A stretch of DNA of 64,000 nt, taken from Halalkalicoccus sp. CGA53 (lineage in GTDB: Archaea > Halobacteriota > Halobacteria > Halobacteriales > Halalkalicoccaceae). Position 1 is the stretch's first letter, and each line of letters starts with the position of its first letter. The DNA is taken from contig NZ_CP144124.1 of the NCBI RefSeq assembly GCF_036429475.1, positions 186,001-250,000 on the forward strand, in the 5' to 3' direction. Below the pieces are notes generated by a model. It was not told the DNA's origin, made no database searches, and saw only the letters and a program-made list of their open reading frames with translations. The position numbers and the translations under genes are program-made. This document shows positions 26,270 through 35,889 of this stretch, piece by piece.

Positions 26270-29200
26270 TGGATTTCCTCCATCGGAGTCTCTCTCGTGG
26301 GGACGACTCTGAGCGAGCGAGCGTGAGTCGGATTCTGCGATCGGTAGCGGGACAGCGCCCGCTTGGCGGTCGCCTTCGACATTCGCGCGTTCGGTGCGGT
26401 TGGGATGCTCACAGGAGTTAGCGAGCCACCCTCGACAATCACGTACCGGTCGCTCGACATCGAGATCTTCCCGCCAAGTCCTCCCACATCCGGGTTCGCT
26501 CTACCGCGGTGGCCTTGCTGGAGACCGTCGTCGGTGTGCAGCGGCACGGTCCTACCGTCGGTAATCGCTCGATCCGCGAGTTTGTCCGCCTCACTTAGCC
26601 GGAACCGCCGCAATCCGGTCCGTCTGGCTGGCGAGTTCGCCACGGCCCCTACGTCCTCAAGCGCGGCGACGACCCCGGTACCGAAGCCCGAGAGCGAAGT
26701 GGTGAAACCGCCGAGAGAAGCCAGGGGTGCGCCGTTTCGCTCGCTCGCTTCGTCGAAGACGACGCAGGAGTACTCGAGCGTCGTCTGCCGGAGGTTCGCC
26801 TCCCGGCCGTCTCCGTCGTCGTACCCGAGGTAGACGCCTCGGTCGCGCAGTTTGCGTCCGGCGGGGTGGGTCTCGAAGGCGGGACTTTCGAGACGCTCTG
26901 CGTCCGATAGCTTCGCGTACTGTGCGGGCGCGAAGTGCTCTTCGGTCTCCGCGGCCAGCTCAAGGGCAGCCCCCTCGACCGTCGCGTCCGCCAGCTCGAA
27001 GTGGGTGTACTCCGAGGGCGTGGCCTCGCCGAACTTCTCGATCTCAAAGCCCAGCGGGACGACGGTCTGTCTAACACCGATCTCGGCGAGAGGGTGAGCG
27101 ATCACGCGCTCTCCATCCTCGTCGATCTCCCGGAGGTCAGCAAAACCATCGCCCACGTTGGGTAACTTGGCCATCCAGTTCGCCGCGCGGGCGAGTTCGG
27201 CCTCAAGTTCGGGCATGACCCGCGCCCTGGGGAGCTCGACAGTCACACCCGAACCGAGTTTGACGTCGAGGCTCGCCGAAATCGAGAACAGAAAGAGCGA
27301 GATTTTGATCTTTCCCTGAACGCGGAACGGACCCGGTCCCGAGATCGTGCCGTCAATGTCGACCGAGAACCCCTTGCCTTTGACTGTCACCGAGAACGAC
27401 GAGTGGAAGTCGGCGACGAAGCCGAAGGGATCGAACTCGATCAGTGCGTCGAACGAGATTCGTCCCTCGGCCAACGCTGGCCCGGCTTTCGCGACGGCGT
27501 CGACGCTGGCGCCTGCTTGGACCGTGTTCGAGGTGATCGCGAGGTAGCCAGCGAACTCGAGGGTGGGGTTCCCGCTCGACGGGCCGAGCGTGGCTGTTAC
27601 CCGCTCGAGCGAGGGGACATCCGATGGGGGATCGTACCGAGGGTTGAACCCGCCGATCGAAAGGACAAACTGGGGGTCATCACCGCGTTTGGTCCGCAGC
27701 GCCATGTCGCCGGTGAGCGTCCACTCAACCAGTCGGGAGTCATAGAGGCTCGCGTCGACGTCCACCCGCTCCTCGTCAGGATCGATGATCCCGCTGGCGG
27801 CCATGTTGAGCGTGACGCGGTCATTATCCTCGTTCGGGAGGACGACTTGGAAGTCACCAAGGACCGCAATCTTCCAGCTCGGAAGTTCGAGTACCACCCC
27901 AAGGTTGGCGGTGAGAATTGTCGGCTCGCCCCATTCAAGCTGGACGATCGGTCCGAAGACGTGCGAATCCGGCGTCACCGGAAAGATCCGGCGGAGATCA
28001 CTCAAGATGCGATCGGCGTTCACCACCGGATCCTGCGGGAAGAGTACGGAATCGAGCGCCCCGTCGCGGACGACCTGGCCGAGGGACTCGGCCTTGACCG
28101 ACCGGTGCAGCCCAACGATCCCCCCGGCCCCGGTGAGCGAGAATCCAAGTCCGAGGCGAATCCGTGGGAACTCCCCAGCGACGATTACGAGCAGCGAGTA
28201 TGCCGCCTCGTCCCCCGGAACGTCGGTGCTGAGCAATCCGACCGCGTTGAGGGTGATCTCGCCGATTTTTAGGACGACTACGCCCGTGTAGCGCTCATGT
28301 TCTGGATCGTAGTCGAGGAAGCCACCGCCGGTGACCACCCCTACGTCGATGGATATAGCGATACCGTTCGGCGGTTGGACACCGACGTGGAGGTCGATCG
28401 GGCCGAGGTTCCCATTCCCATCCTCGGGGAAGCCCACTTCGGCGGCGATGCCGAATCGCGATATCGATCCGGTTACCGGGCCAATCTCAACGTCTGCTGA
28501 CGCGGAGCCCTCGAACCGAACTTTGTCGGCGTCTTCGTTCGGGAGGACGCCGAGGTAGAGTTCGGTCAACTCGATCGGACCGACGCGCTGTTGTTGCGGA
28601 AGCGACACTTCGAGACCGGTGCCCCGTTCGAGGAATAGCCCCCGATCCGACGACCAGCCGACTGTCACGTCGAAGTCGTACTCAAGGCCGTCGTCGGGGA
28701 GCATCGACGCGAGGAAGGCATCGAGTTGATTGGTGTCAACGACAAGCCTGCCCCTCGTTGGCACGTTTACTTCGAAAATGGCTTGTCCGTTTTTGATCCC
28801 GACTGACGCGCTTAGTTCAGCATATTGTACGGAGAGACGGCTTCCGGTAGCACCGCCGAGTAGCGTAGTCCCGGCTCGCCCCGATTCAAACCCTGTAAAT
28901 ACCAGTCCTGTGGTCGCGTCAAGATTCGGAATGGGATGATCAGTCCCGATGACTTCCGCATGTGATCCCGAGTTGTCAGTATCCGGCCATAGGCCGATAC
29001 CCCAGCCCGTCTGGTCAGCGTCCGTAGCAACGTTGAATGTCCATCCTTCCCCGACCTCCACGGTTTCCGAGGCTCCAGCGAGACCATACGGAACGACGGC
29101 CATCCCCGGAAGTTCGTGTTGGGGCGTTCCGGGAAGAGGGACAATACGAAAGCCCACCGACGTGGATCCATCCTCCTCGAACACACTGATTACCGGCACT

Positions 29201-29910
29201 TGGAGTTCCTGTTCGAGCTGGTCGTATTCCACGGCTGTGCCGACGAGGTCCTCTACCATCGATCTCGGCGGTTCCTGAAAGGCTGCGGGGATCTGGAATC
29301 GCCAGAATATCGTGCGTACATAATAAAGAACCAGGAACCCGGTAAACGTTTCCTCCCCCCATCCGAACACATTCACAAAGACCTGATTGGGATCATCCAG
29401 AAACTCCGGAAGCTTCGAGAAGTCAACCCTCAGTGGGACACCCTCCTCAATAATCCCAGCCAAACAAAGCGCGTCGTGAATTGATCGGTGATAGGTGGAA
29501 AGATACTTTACAAGGAGAAAATCGAGCATTCGAGTCGCGACCTCGTTACCGGAGATGTGTGTAAAATCCAATGTTTGGAGTGTTCGGATGCCCGAGTAGA
29601 CGTCGTTGATAGCCCCAAGGAGCACATGATAGTTCAGGCCATCAATCGAGATGTTCTCGCCAGATCGGATGGGATCGAAGAACTGATTTCGGAGCGTCTC
29701 CAAGGCAGATCCTACCTCGTCTTCAACCAGAGAACGAATCGTTTCAACTTCGGCATCGAGGACGTCCTCGCCGAGACCGAGTCTATCCAGCAGATCTGCC
29801 ACTTCGTGAGTGCCCCCACGGAGGGCAGTATCGAGGGGTTCGAGGACCCGCACTAACTCGACCGTGAGCTTTTCCGCTGAGCTGAGTTCCGGGGATTCTT
29901 GTTCGGTCAT
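26266..29910 (-). CDS. DUF6603-type beta-rich protein, 1214 aa
   Basis: Residues 1-120 are helical. From about 290 to 960 the protein is rich in amphipathic beta strands with repeated short hydrophobic blocks. The block GFSLTGAGGIVGLHRSVKAE at about 590-610 followed by DSVLFPQDPVVNADRILSDL is the signature I associate with DUF6603, a family of large bacterial proteins of unknown role. The C-terminal part is polar and Arg-rich. No signal peptide. The DNA of the first 370 codons (28.8-29.9 kb) looks clearly poorer in G+C than the rest, suggesting a recombination boundary. The ATG directly follows the stop of the 918-aa gene. A large beta structure that binds or shields a partner is plausible but unproven. 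Confidence 0.75.
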   Translation of the reverse strand: MTEQESPELSSAEKLTVELVRVLEPLDTALRGGTHEVADLLDRLGLGEDVLDAEVETIRSLVEDEVGSALETLRNQFFDPIRSGENISIDGLNYHVLLGAINDVYSGIRTLQTLDFTHISGNEVATRMLDFLLVKYLSTYHRSIHDALCLAGIIEEGVPLRVDFSKLPEFLDDPNQVFVNVFGWGEETFTGFLVLYYVRTIFWRFQIPAAFQEPPRSMVEDLVGTAVEYDQLEQELQVPVISVFEEDGSTSVGFRIVPLPGTPQHELPGMAVVPYGLAGASETVEVGEGWTFNVATDADQTGWGIGLWPDTDNSGSHAEVIGTDHPIPNLDATTGLVFTGFESGRAGTTLLGGATGSRLSVQYAELSASVGIKNGQAIFEVNVPTRGRLVVDTNQLDAFLASMLPDDGLEYDFDVTVGWSSDRGLFLERGTGLEVSLPQQQRVGPIELTELYLGVLPNEDADKVRFEGSASADVEIGPVTGSISRFGIAAEVGFPEDGNGNLGPIDLHVGVQPPNGIAISIDVGVVTGGGFLDYDPEHERYTGVVVLKIGEITLNAVGLLSTDVPGDEAAYSLLVIVAGEFPRIRLGLGFSLTGAGGIVGLHRSVKAESLGQVVRDGALDSVLFPQDPVVNADRILSDLRRIFPVTPDSHVFGPIVQLEWGEPTILTANLGVVLELPSWKIAVLGDFQVVLPNEDNDRVTLNMAASGIIDPDEERVDVDASLYDSRLVEWTLTGDMALRTKRGDDPQFVLSIGGFNPRYDPPSDVPSLERVTATLGPSSGNPTLEFAGYLAITSNTVQAGASVDAVAKAGPALAEGRISFDALIEFDPFGFVADFHSSFSVTVKGKGFSVDIDGTISGPGPFRVQGKIKISLFLFSISASLDVKLGSGVTVELPRARVMPELEAELARAANWMAKLPNVGDGFADLREIDEDGERVIAHPLAEIGVRQTVVPLGFEIEKFGEATPSEYTHFELADATVEGAALELAAETEEHFAPAQYAKLSDAERLESPAFETHPAGRKLRDRGVYLGYDDGDGREANLRQTTLEYSCVVFDEASERNGAPLASLGGFTTSLSGFGTGVVAALEDVGAVANSPARRTGLRRFRLSEADKLADRAITDGRTVPLHTDDGLQQGHRGRANPDVGGLGGKISMSSDRYVIVEGGSLTPVSIPTAPNARMSKATAKRALSRYRSQNPTHARSLRVVPTRETPMEEIQ

Positions 29911-32667
29911 TCACCACACCACGGGTACCTCTACGGGGTGACGCTCGATTTCCATACGTTCTCGAGATACAATCGGCAACTCAGCAGGCCGTACCGACAC
30001 TGATCTCCCCCGTCCCATCGACCGAGCGAGATCCGGTGGCGCATACAGAACTTCGGCGTAGTATTTATCGCGTGATGCGATCTTCGAAGGAGCCACCCCG
30101 AAGATCTTCTCGGGGCTTTTCCCTTGGGACATGTCCCAGATCTTCGCATCCCACTTTTTTATCACCCATTCACCGTCGTCGGTTAACGCCTCTTCCGAGT
30201 CAATTTCGAGATCAAGGGTGGAGTCTGGGAAGTTCACTCCAGTCCACTTTTCGATTGCATCTAAAAGAGGATATTGTTCGAAAACGGCAAGTTCGGTTTT
30301 CCATGAAGGGTCAGTGACCGTAAGGTGCCTCCCTGATACAATGTCATCGTCACCAAGAGGAGCACCGAAGCTGAATCGGTGGAGATGGTCGTGAGGCAGG
30401 TCTAATGGACGGTACCGCCACACGGTTTCCAACGGGGGGTGTCCGCCGGTTTCCCGTTGCCGATGTTCGTTTACCACCGGCAAAAGTCTGAGAAAGAGCG
30501 CTCCATTTCCCATAATCCGGATATCCTCCGTAGTATTGTAGACATCCGATGGCTCAATTCGGATACGTCCATAGTATCGTTCGGTACCTTGATGCATTTG
30601 TTTCCCTAACGTAATCTCTTTCAGGCCAATAGGACGTATTTGACTGTACATTTGGGAAACTTGTGCCGTGTAATTGGGGTCGCCAATCCAACCGTGACCA
30701 GGTAGAAACCGTTGCACGATCCCTCCTTTGTCCGAATCGATCTTCCGATAGCCGAACGTGTCCTTTTCCGGTTTTATATAATCTTCATCCGTCAAATCAT
30801 CCCATTCAACACCAAAATAGGTTGTCCGTAACCAATCGGCAATCTCCGAGTCCGAGAGAGCCGCGATCAATATGATTCCGATAACAGCGATGTAAATCGC
30901 GGCGACGCCAAATCCGACAGACGCAGCCAAGACTCCCGCGGCCGAGTAATACGCCGCCGAAAGGCCGAGTACGCCGCTGAAAGCGGCAGCTCCATATCCC
31001 CAGGCAGCATTGTCACCACGTTCGATCGCATCGGACATCGAATACACGTTGAGGTAGATGTCAAGGATGTCCAGTGCTGGACCGATTCGTTTAGCAGCTT
31101 CACCTGCCAGTGCGTTCGCTTGGACGGATTGCCTCCGAGCAGCCTGCTCCGGTACACCGAACAACTTCTCAAAGTCGTTTCGGAACCGTGTGATAATCTG
31201 TGGTCCGTCGATGAGCAGTCCAATCATCGTCCGAAACGCCCGAGCTTGTTCGACATCCGATGCGTCTGTATCCGCCATCGTACTGAGTGCCCCGAGTGCA
31301 CCTGAAACGCCAAATGCGAGCTTCAGTTGACCCGTCGCAATTGCGGCGCTTGGGACCTCTAATTGACTAACGAACTTATCAAGCCCATTCACGAGTACAG
31401 TCGAAATGGCCATCGTCTCCTGGGTCGTCCATGATTCGATGCCTTCGCGCTCAAATTCGCTCAGCCGCCCTGATTCCCATTTCGGACGGACGGCGTCGAT
31501 GTCCCTCCACGAAATTTCATCTATCGCGTTTTCTATCAGTTCGTCGGTAGCGTAAAGTGAGGTGATGCCTGCAAGGAACTTCTCCACTACTTCGCTCGGT
31601 TTGGGCTTGTTGGCATGCTCTACGAGACTCTTGTAAGTTGGATCGGGTTCCCTAGTGGCATAAAATTGATACAATCCTGGGAGCAGCTGAGACAGGAGGT
31701 CCGTGACGTACTCGCCAATAGAATAAGGTTCCAACGTACCCAGTTCCGATGCGGGGATGTGAGCAAAACTCAACCGACGCGAGTCCCCTGAACGAACATA
31801 ATAATTTTCCACCTGCTCTTGGTTCTTTGCAAAGACGGTAATGTAGATCTCTTTTGCAAATTCGATTGCCTCATCATCTTCTAAAAGAATCTTGTTATCC
31901 GACTCATCCCTCCCTTTCCATAGTCGAATTGGGCCCAAAAATGAGAAAGGATTCAGTATCGATTTTCTCTGATATTCGAACAAATCAGCCAGGAATTCTC
32001 GCCCACAGTGGGAATGTGAGAGCCCTTCGGTGAGCTCCCGGGCGATGATGATCTGGTCTCGGAAGCTGCATTTGACAAATGCGGCATAGAATTCATTGTC
32101 TTTGGGGTTAAAATCGACTTCCCTCGGTGTTTGCACCTCCTCCCGGGGGTTTTCCGAACCGTATTTCATATAGTGAATCAAACGCTTTGCCTTCCACTCG
32201 ACCGAGGTGCGCCGCCAGAAGAGTTGCCGTCCGAACGAGATGAACTCATTATCGAACGAATCGTCGTCGAACAACCGAGTCTGTAGCCCGCCCACTAAAT
32301 AATCAATTTCCGCCTCCAAATCGAGTGCAGCGGCGAGATTCTCGTCCCCATCCCAATCGCGTCCCCTCGCCTCGTGAAACTGATCCACACCGAGGGCTCG
32401 GTACAATTCCTCCGTTGAGAACCCGTCAGATTCTCTGCCTTGGCTGATTAGCTGTTCGATCGTTGACCACAGGTAGACCTTGCCGATATGGCGCTGCTGG
32501 AACGCCTGCCACTCGTCTAACGCGGATTTGTATTCCTCATGAAACCCTATTGCCGTTCCTATTGGGCCCAGCCTCGGCATCGATCTCCCCGGGGTTATTT
32601 TTCCTTCGGGTAAGATATCCCGCGGCCCATCCATACCGGAACCGTCACCTGAACTCACCCTATACAC
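29911..32667 (-). CDS. 918-aa protein with a hydrophobic hairpin, possible membrane-active effector
   Basis: The start is taken as the GTG at 32667, overlapping the upstream stop by 8 bases. Residues 1-550 are mainly helical and acidic. At about 555-615 lie two long hydrophobic stretches (AAAFSGVLGLSAAYYSAAGV and ASVGFGVAAIYIAVIGIILI) separated by a few residues, followed by SDSEIADWLRTTYFGVEWDD. A hydrophobic hairpin followed by a WLR..FG segment recalls pore-forming type VI effectors of the VasX kind; this is weak resemblance read by eye. The C-terminal 280 residues look beta-rich. Its base composition is more A+T-rich than the rest of the operon, as expected for an exchangeable toxin-like gene. 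An alternative is a structural membrane anchor. Confidence 0.6.
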   Translation of the reverse strand: MYRVSSGDGSGMDGPRDILPEGKITPGRSMPRLGPIGTAIGFHEEYKSALDEWQAFQQRHIGKVYLWSTIEQLISQGRESDGFSTEELYRALGVDQFHEARGRDWDGDENLAAALDLEAEIDYLVGGLQTRLFDDDSFDNEFISFGRQLFWRRTSVEWKAKRLIHYMKYGSENPREEVQTPREVDFNPKDNEFYAAFVKCSFRDQIIIARELTEGLSHSHCGREFLADLFEYQRKSILNPFSFLGPIRLWKGRDESDNKILLEDDEAIEFAKEIYITVFAKNQEQVENYYVRSGDSRRLSFAHIPASELGTLEPYSIGEYVTDLLSQLLPGLYQFYATREPDPTYKSLVEHANKPKPSEVVEKFLAGITSLYATDELIENAIDEISWRDIDAVRPKWESGRLSEFEREGIESWTTQETMAISTVLVNGLDKFVSQLEVPSAAIATGQLKLAFGVSGALGALSTMADTDASDVEQARAFRTMIGLLIDGPQIITRFRNDFEKLFGVPEQAARRQSVQANALAGEAAKRIGPALDILDIYLNVYSMSDAIERGDNAAWGYGAAAFSGVLGLSAAYYSAAGVLAASVGFGVAAIYIAVIGIILIAALSDSEIADWLRTTYFGVEWDDLTDEDYIKPEKDTFGYRKIDSDKGGIVQRFLPGHGWIGDPNYTAQVSQMYSQIRPIGLKEITLGKQMHQGTERYYGRIRIEPSDVYNTTEDIRIMGNGALFLRLLPVVNEHRQRETGGHPPLETVWRYRPLDLPHDHLHRFSFGAPLGDDDIVSGRHLTVTDPSWKTELAVFEQYPLLDAIEKWTGVNFPDSTLDLEIDSEEALTDDGEWVIKKWDAKIWDMSQGKSPEKIFGVAPSKIASRDKYYAEVLYAPPDLARSMGRGRSVSVRPAELPIVSRERMEIERHPVEVPVVW

Positions 32668-33394
32668 CCCCCATTGATCGGATTGGTCGGACTTGGTTAG
32701 GGAGCCAACCTATTACCAGATTGGCCGTCTCGGTGATCACCTCGACGCGCAGCCGGAGACATCCCGCGATCAACTCGGTCATTTCCTCGAGCCACGACGC
32801 TGGGAAGCCGTCGCTTACAACGTGCACCTGCTCGGAAGCCGAGACCTCTGCGTAAACACCGTCGGTTGCGCCCGTGGTTCCTTGCTCGCTACGCGTGGTA
32901 TATGATTGACTGATCAGGGGCGGCCTCGCTTCGAGTCGGTCCGACCGACGGATGGAGGACGTATCGTTCGACGGTGTCCCCATCTCGCATCCGATTCCGT
33001 GCGACCAGTCGAATGATTGTGCGCCGATATCGGAGACACGCTCCTCCGCCCCGCCGACGTCGACAGTACCGTCGAAGTCGTCAGCGCTCTCGGGGTACGG
33101 TCCGACTGGCAGCCTCCAGTCGTAAGTGACAATGAAAAGTGTCTCGTCGAGTGCGTAGCCGACGTTCTCCAGGCTCACGATGAGATCGTAGTAGTACCCG
33201 CCGAGCGGATCGACTTCGATCACCTGTTCATACTTGGACTCGTCATCGTCGTCCGATACGGGCCGTTCCGGTTCGATCCCCCGCGTGAGAAACCACTCCT
33301 CCATGTGCTTTCCCGCACCGAGCGTACCTACAATTCCCGGTACGATCAGCACGGGGCGTTCGACGTGATCGGGACGGTCCTCCTCCTCACTCAT
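32660..33394 (-). CDS. Shortened LCAT-like alpha/beta hydrolase, probably defective
   Basis: The first gene of the operon. From the ATG at 33394 the protein begins RPVLIVPGIVGTLGAG, then WFLTRGIEPERP, VDPLGGYYYDLIVSLENVGY and ETLFIVTYDWRLPVGPYPES, which is the N-terminal half of lecithin:cholesterol acyltransferase-like lipases. The GHSMGG nucleophile elbow that should follow is missing. The remaining residues are poorly conserved, although GTTGATDGVYAEVS and HVVSDGFPASWLEEM near the end could be the far C-terminus of such a lipase. An in-frame internal deletion is the simplest reading. The protein cannot be a normal serine hydrolase. Its stop overlaps the next GTG start. Confidence 0.55.
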   Translation of the reverse strand: MSEEEDRPDHVERPVLIVPGIVGTLGAGKHMEEWFLTRGIEPERPVSDDDDESKYEQVIEVDPLGGYYYDLIVSLENVGYALDETLFIVTYDWRLPVGPYPESADDFDGTVDVGGAEERVSDIGAQSFDWSHGIGCEMGTPSNDTSSIRRSDRLEARPPLISQSYTTRSEQGTTGATDGVYAEVSASEQVHVVSDGFPASWLEEMTELIAGCLRLRVEVITETANLVIGWLPNQVRPIRSMGGV

Positions 33395-34092
33395 TAGTGG
33401 ATTCCCCAATACCGCTTCGACCGGTCCACCACGGTCGTCGACTCCCGATCCGCCGTCCTCGGTACCACGTCTTCCGTCGGTCCCACCGCCGGCCAGCGCC
33501 CTCGATTACTCTAGTTGTCATTATCTCGTGTCTCTTCAGGATCGACATCTAACGGGTAGGTCCCCAGACACTGCTGTCGTTGTAGCCGATCGCGTACCCG
33601 GGCGGTCCAAACGCTCATAGATACTCAAGCGTCTTCGACCGACTCTTGGTGTGGGGGGAGACGAACGCTTCAACGTTCGAATAACCGCCGGAAAAAGTGG
33701 ATTTGACGTCGGCTGAGTGAGGCGCTTTAGCAAGGCCGCTTATCGTACATGTGTTTTGATCGAGGCCCTTGGTAGTCGACGATCGGGCGGATCGATCCCC
33801 GATGACAGCGCCGCGCATAACATCGTGGATCATGGCCGAGCGAGGTTAGATAACTATCCGTTGAAATTCACCCAACAGGTGAAAATTGTGCAAATAGTGA
33901 AAATAGACAGGTGATCACTTCTTCGCAAGATTATCGAACTTCGAGCGTGGGCAGATGAAGTTGACTCGGAGATGGGTGGCATCTATCGAATTTGATCCAC
34001 CAGGAGAGCCAGAGACCCCTTGAAAGTCACGGGCAATACCAGCTGCCTGTAGCCATCGCTGGAATATAGACGAGGGTCCTTGGTTTAGCTGA
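33395..34092. other. Upstream region of the giant operon
   Basis: Seven hundred bases without a convincing gene. Several short frames on both strands lack family features. The promoter of the minus-strand operon should lie within the first 100-200 bases above 33394, but no strong TATA box stands out there. An A/T-rich tract with GTGAAAAT and GTGAAAAT-like direct repeats (cagGTGAAAATtg, atagTGAAAATag) is at 33882-33908. Confidence 0.4.
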
Positions 34093-34533
34093 TCAATCGG
34101 TGGTTTCTTTCCAGAGATCTTCAATTCGTTCGCGGATGATCGCCAGTGTCCGCCCGAACATCTCCATTGGAGAAGCCTCTCCAACTGGGTCCGTGACGGG
34201 CTCACCACTCCCATCTGGCGGCTCGTGGAAGTGCGATCTCGGTGTATAATGCGTGTGCGGATGACGATCCCAGCGACACTGCCACCCCGCCTTTTCGATC
34301 CACTCCTCTCGATAATGGATTCGGTAATCGCCGTTCATATACCATCGCCACCGGATGAACGCCACCTCGACTGACGGAGGATATCGATCGGGATCCAGCT
34401 GAAAATACAGCGCCGTTCGTCCTGCCTCATCCTCGGCCAAAGAAACAGAATCGACAAGCGAGTGCGTACGTCCTCGTGCCGAAAGAGCCTCCAGAACGCT
34501 CAGATCGAGCGGAGCAGTGGGTTCATCAGACAT
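34093..34533 (-). CDS. TumE-like toxin of a toxin-antitoxin pair
   Basis: A 146-aa protein. The middle reads ALYFQLDPDRYPPSVEVAFI, then RWRWYMNGDYRIHYREEWIE and WQCRWDRHPHTHYTPRSHFH. The Tyr-x-x-His-Tyr segment and the His-rich DRHPHTHY..HFHEPP stretch are what I associate with the TumE toxin family. It follows a winged-helix gene 21 bases upstream on the same strand, the expected antitoxin or regulator. If the call is right it would stop growth when the partner is lost and so stabilise this region. Confidence 0.6.
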   Translation of the reverse strand: MSDEPTAPLDLSVLEALSARGRTHSLVDSVSLAEDEAGRTALYFQLDPDRYPPSVEVAFIRWRWYMNGDYRIHYREEWIEKAGWQCRWDRHPHTHYTPRSHFHEPPDGSGEPVTDPVGEASPMEMFGRTLAIIRERIEDLWKETTD

Positions 34534-34554
34534 ATAAGAGTTCGTCGAAACGAC

Positions 34555-35097
34555 TCACGCCGACAGTGGTGTGTCCGTTCGATGCCGGGCGATCCGAAGC
34601 GCTTCACGGTGGAGGTGCATCTCTTCACGAACCGATTCCCAGTCGGTCAACGTCTCCCACAGATCGTGGATTTCGTCATGAGTCGCGTCGTCCGGTGGGA
34701 ACTCGACGGCATCCGGTGTCGAAACCTCGAATCGGTCCCGGTAGTCTGCGTCTCGCTGTTCGAGTCGGTCTAACGCCGTGAGTAGCTCCGATTCCGAATA
34801 CTCGGTTGAGAGGGCGTCCGCACGGCGCCAGCGGTGATACTCCTCGTTTCGCAGGTACCGAGCACCGCGCGAGTCCTCGATCTTTCGAGCGATTCGTTCG
34901 TCAACAAGCTCTTCGAGGTACTTTCGAGCACTTTTCGTCGTACAGTGTGCCTGCTCTGCGACATCTGACGCAGCAAGAGGAGTGCGAACACCCGCTAGTA
35001 CCTGCTTCACTCGCTGTCGTGTCCCATGTGTTTGTTTCCAGTCCGCGACTTCGTCCTCAATCGTTGAGTCCGAAGGCGCCGGCCCGAACGAGCTCAT
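34555..35097 (-). CDS. Winged-helix antitoxin/regulator, DUF7342-like
   Basis: A 180-aa protein. The N-terminal winged helix contains RQRVKQVLAGVRTPLAASDV (about 27-46), AEQAHCTTKSARKYLEELVD and a wing ending in RGARYLRNEEYHRWRRADAL. The C-terminal half is helical with DDATHDEIHDLWETLTDWES, a block common to a haloarchaeal family often followed by a TumE-like gene. It probably binds DNA at its own promoter and neutralises the protein at 34093-34533. The DUF number is from memory. The upstream region (35098-35230) contains its promoter. Confidence 0.65.
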   Translation of the reverse strand: MSSFGPAPSDSTIEDEVADWKQTHGTRQRVKQVLAGVRTPLAASDVAEQAHCTTKSARKYLEELVDERIARKIEDSRGARYLRNEEYHRWRRADALSTEYSESELLTALDRLEQRDADYRDRFEVSTPDAVEFPPDDATHDEIHDLWETLTDWESVREEMHLHREALRIARHRTDTPLSA

Positions 35098-35231
35098 ACG
35101 TTCCCATTCGTTTCAAAAGGGTAAATATGTTCTGTTATAGGGGGAATAGTTACTCACTGAAACGCCCCGCTTAGGTTCAAGCTCGCTTTTCGATCCACGT
35201 TCGAGACACACCACCGGTGCAAATGAAACCG

Positions 35232-35318
35232 GTGTTCTCGAGCTTCGAGGGGCCGACTCACCCGAAGACGCACGACTTGATCAGATCTGGATCGCGGGAC
35301 ATCCGATCGGGTTGATGC
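35232..35318 (+). pseudogene. Fragment of a third coiled-coil cassette protein
   Basis: This 87-bp piece closely matches 1284-1370 inside the cassette A coiled-coil gene, differing at a few positions only, and encodes VLELRGADSPEDARLDQIWI then AGHPIGLM. It is cut abruptly at 35318, where transposase sequence begins. This is a relic of a third cassette destroyed by an IS insertion or deletion. Confidence 0.8.
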
Positions 35319-35584
35319 ACGATCTCTACAACCAGCGCTCGGTCTGTGAGACCGTGAACTCGGTGATCAAGCGCTCGGACGGCTCGAGTGGTCTGCACAA
35401 CGTTTGAACACGTTCTCGCCGAGACTGTGATCGACGGTATGAGAGGATGCAGTTCACAGATCTGGGACGTTCAAAAGTTACGCCAACCACTCCCGCCGTC
35501 CGAGCGCGGGCTTGGTTTCGCCAGTTCCGCGAGATTACGCTCACCGCCGCAGTCTACAACGTCGAAAAAGCTGTCAAACAATGA
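35319..35584 (+). pseudogene. Truncated IS5-family transposase, two blocks
   Basis: The first block reads DLYNQRSVCETVNSVIKRSD, the catalytic-Glu motif of IS5-type transposases. After about 150 bases of unrelated sequence with a stop, the second block (about 35492-35584) reads VRARAWFRQFREITLTAAVY and ends VEKAVKQ. The N-terminal two-thirds are missing. It lies directly against the cassette fragment at 35232-35318. Confidence 0.7.
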
Positions 35585-35889
35585 AATCCGTCGCCCTCTG
35601 CGGATTCAATGGAGCCGAGAGCACAAACATGAAGACGAATGAGAGTACTTCTTGAACGTCAAAAGTGCGGTTCCATACCAATCCGAGAAAATATCGAGTC
35701 TCAAATAGAGAATCTCACAACTTATTTATAAATGCCTTGCATTATTTGAGACACCGTTCCGGGGAGTTGCCGTCGAGTCTCCCTGCCAGTCAAATAGCGA
35801 TGCAGCAGGAATGTTAAGCACTTTCGAACAGATACTGCCGAACGAATGAATACATCAGTCCACCACTACCGAACTATCTGTCCGGCACT

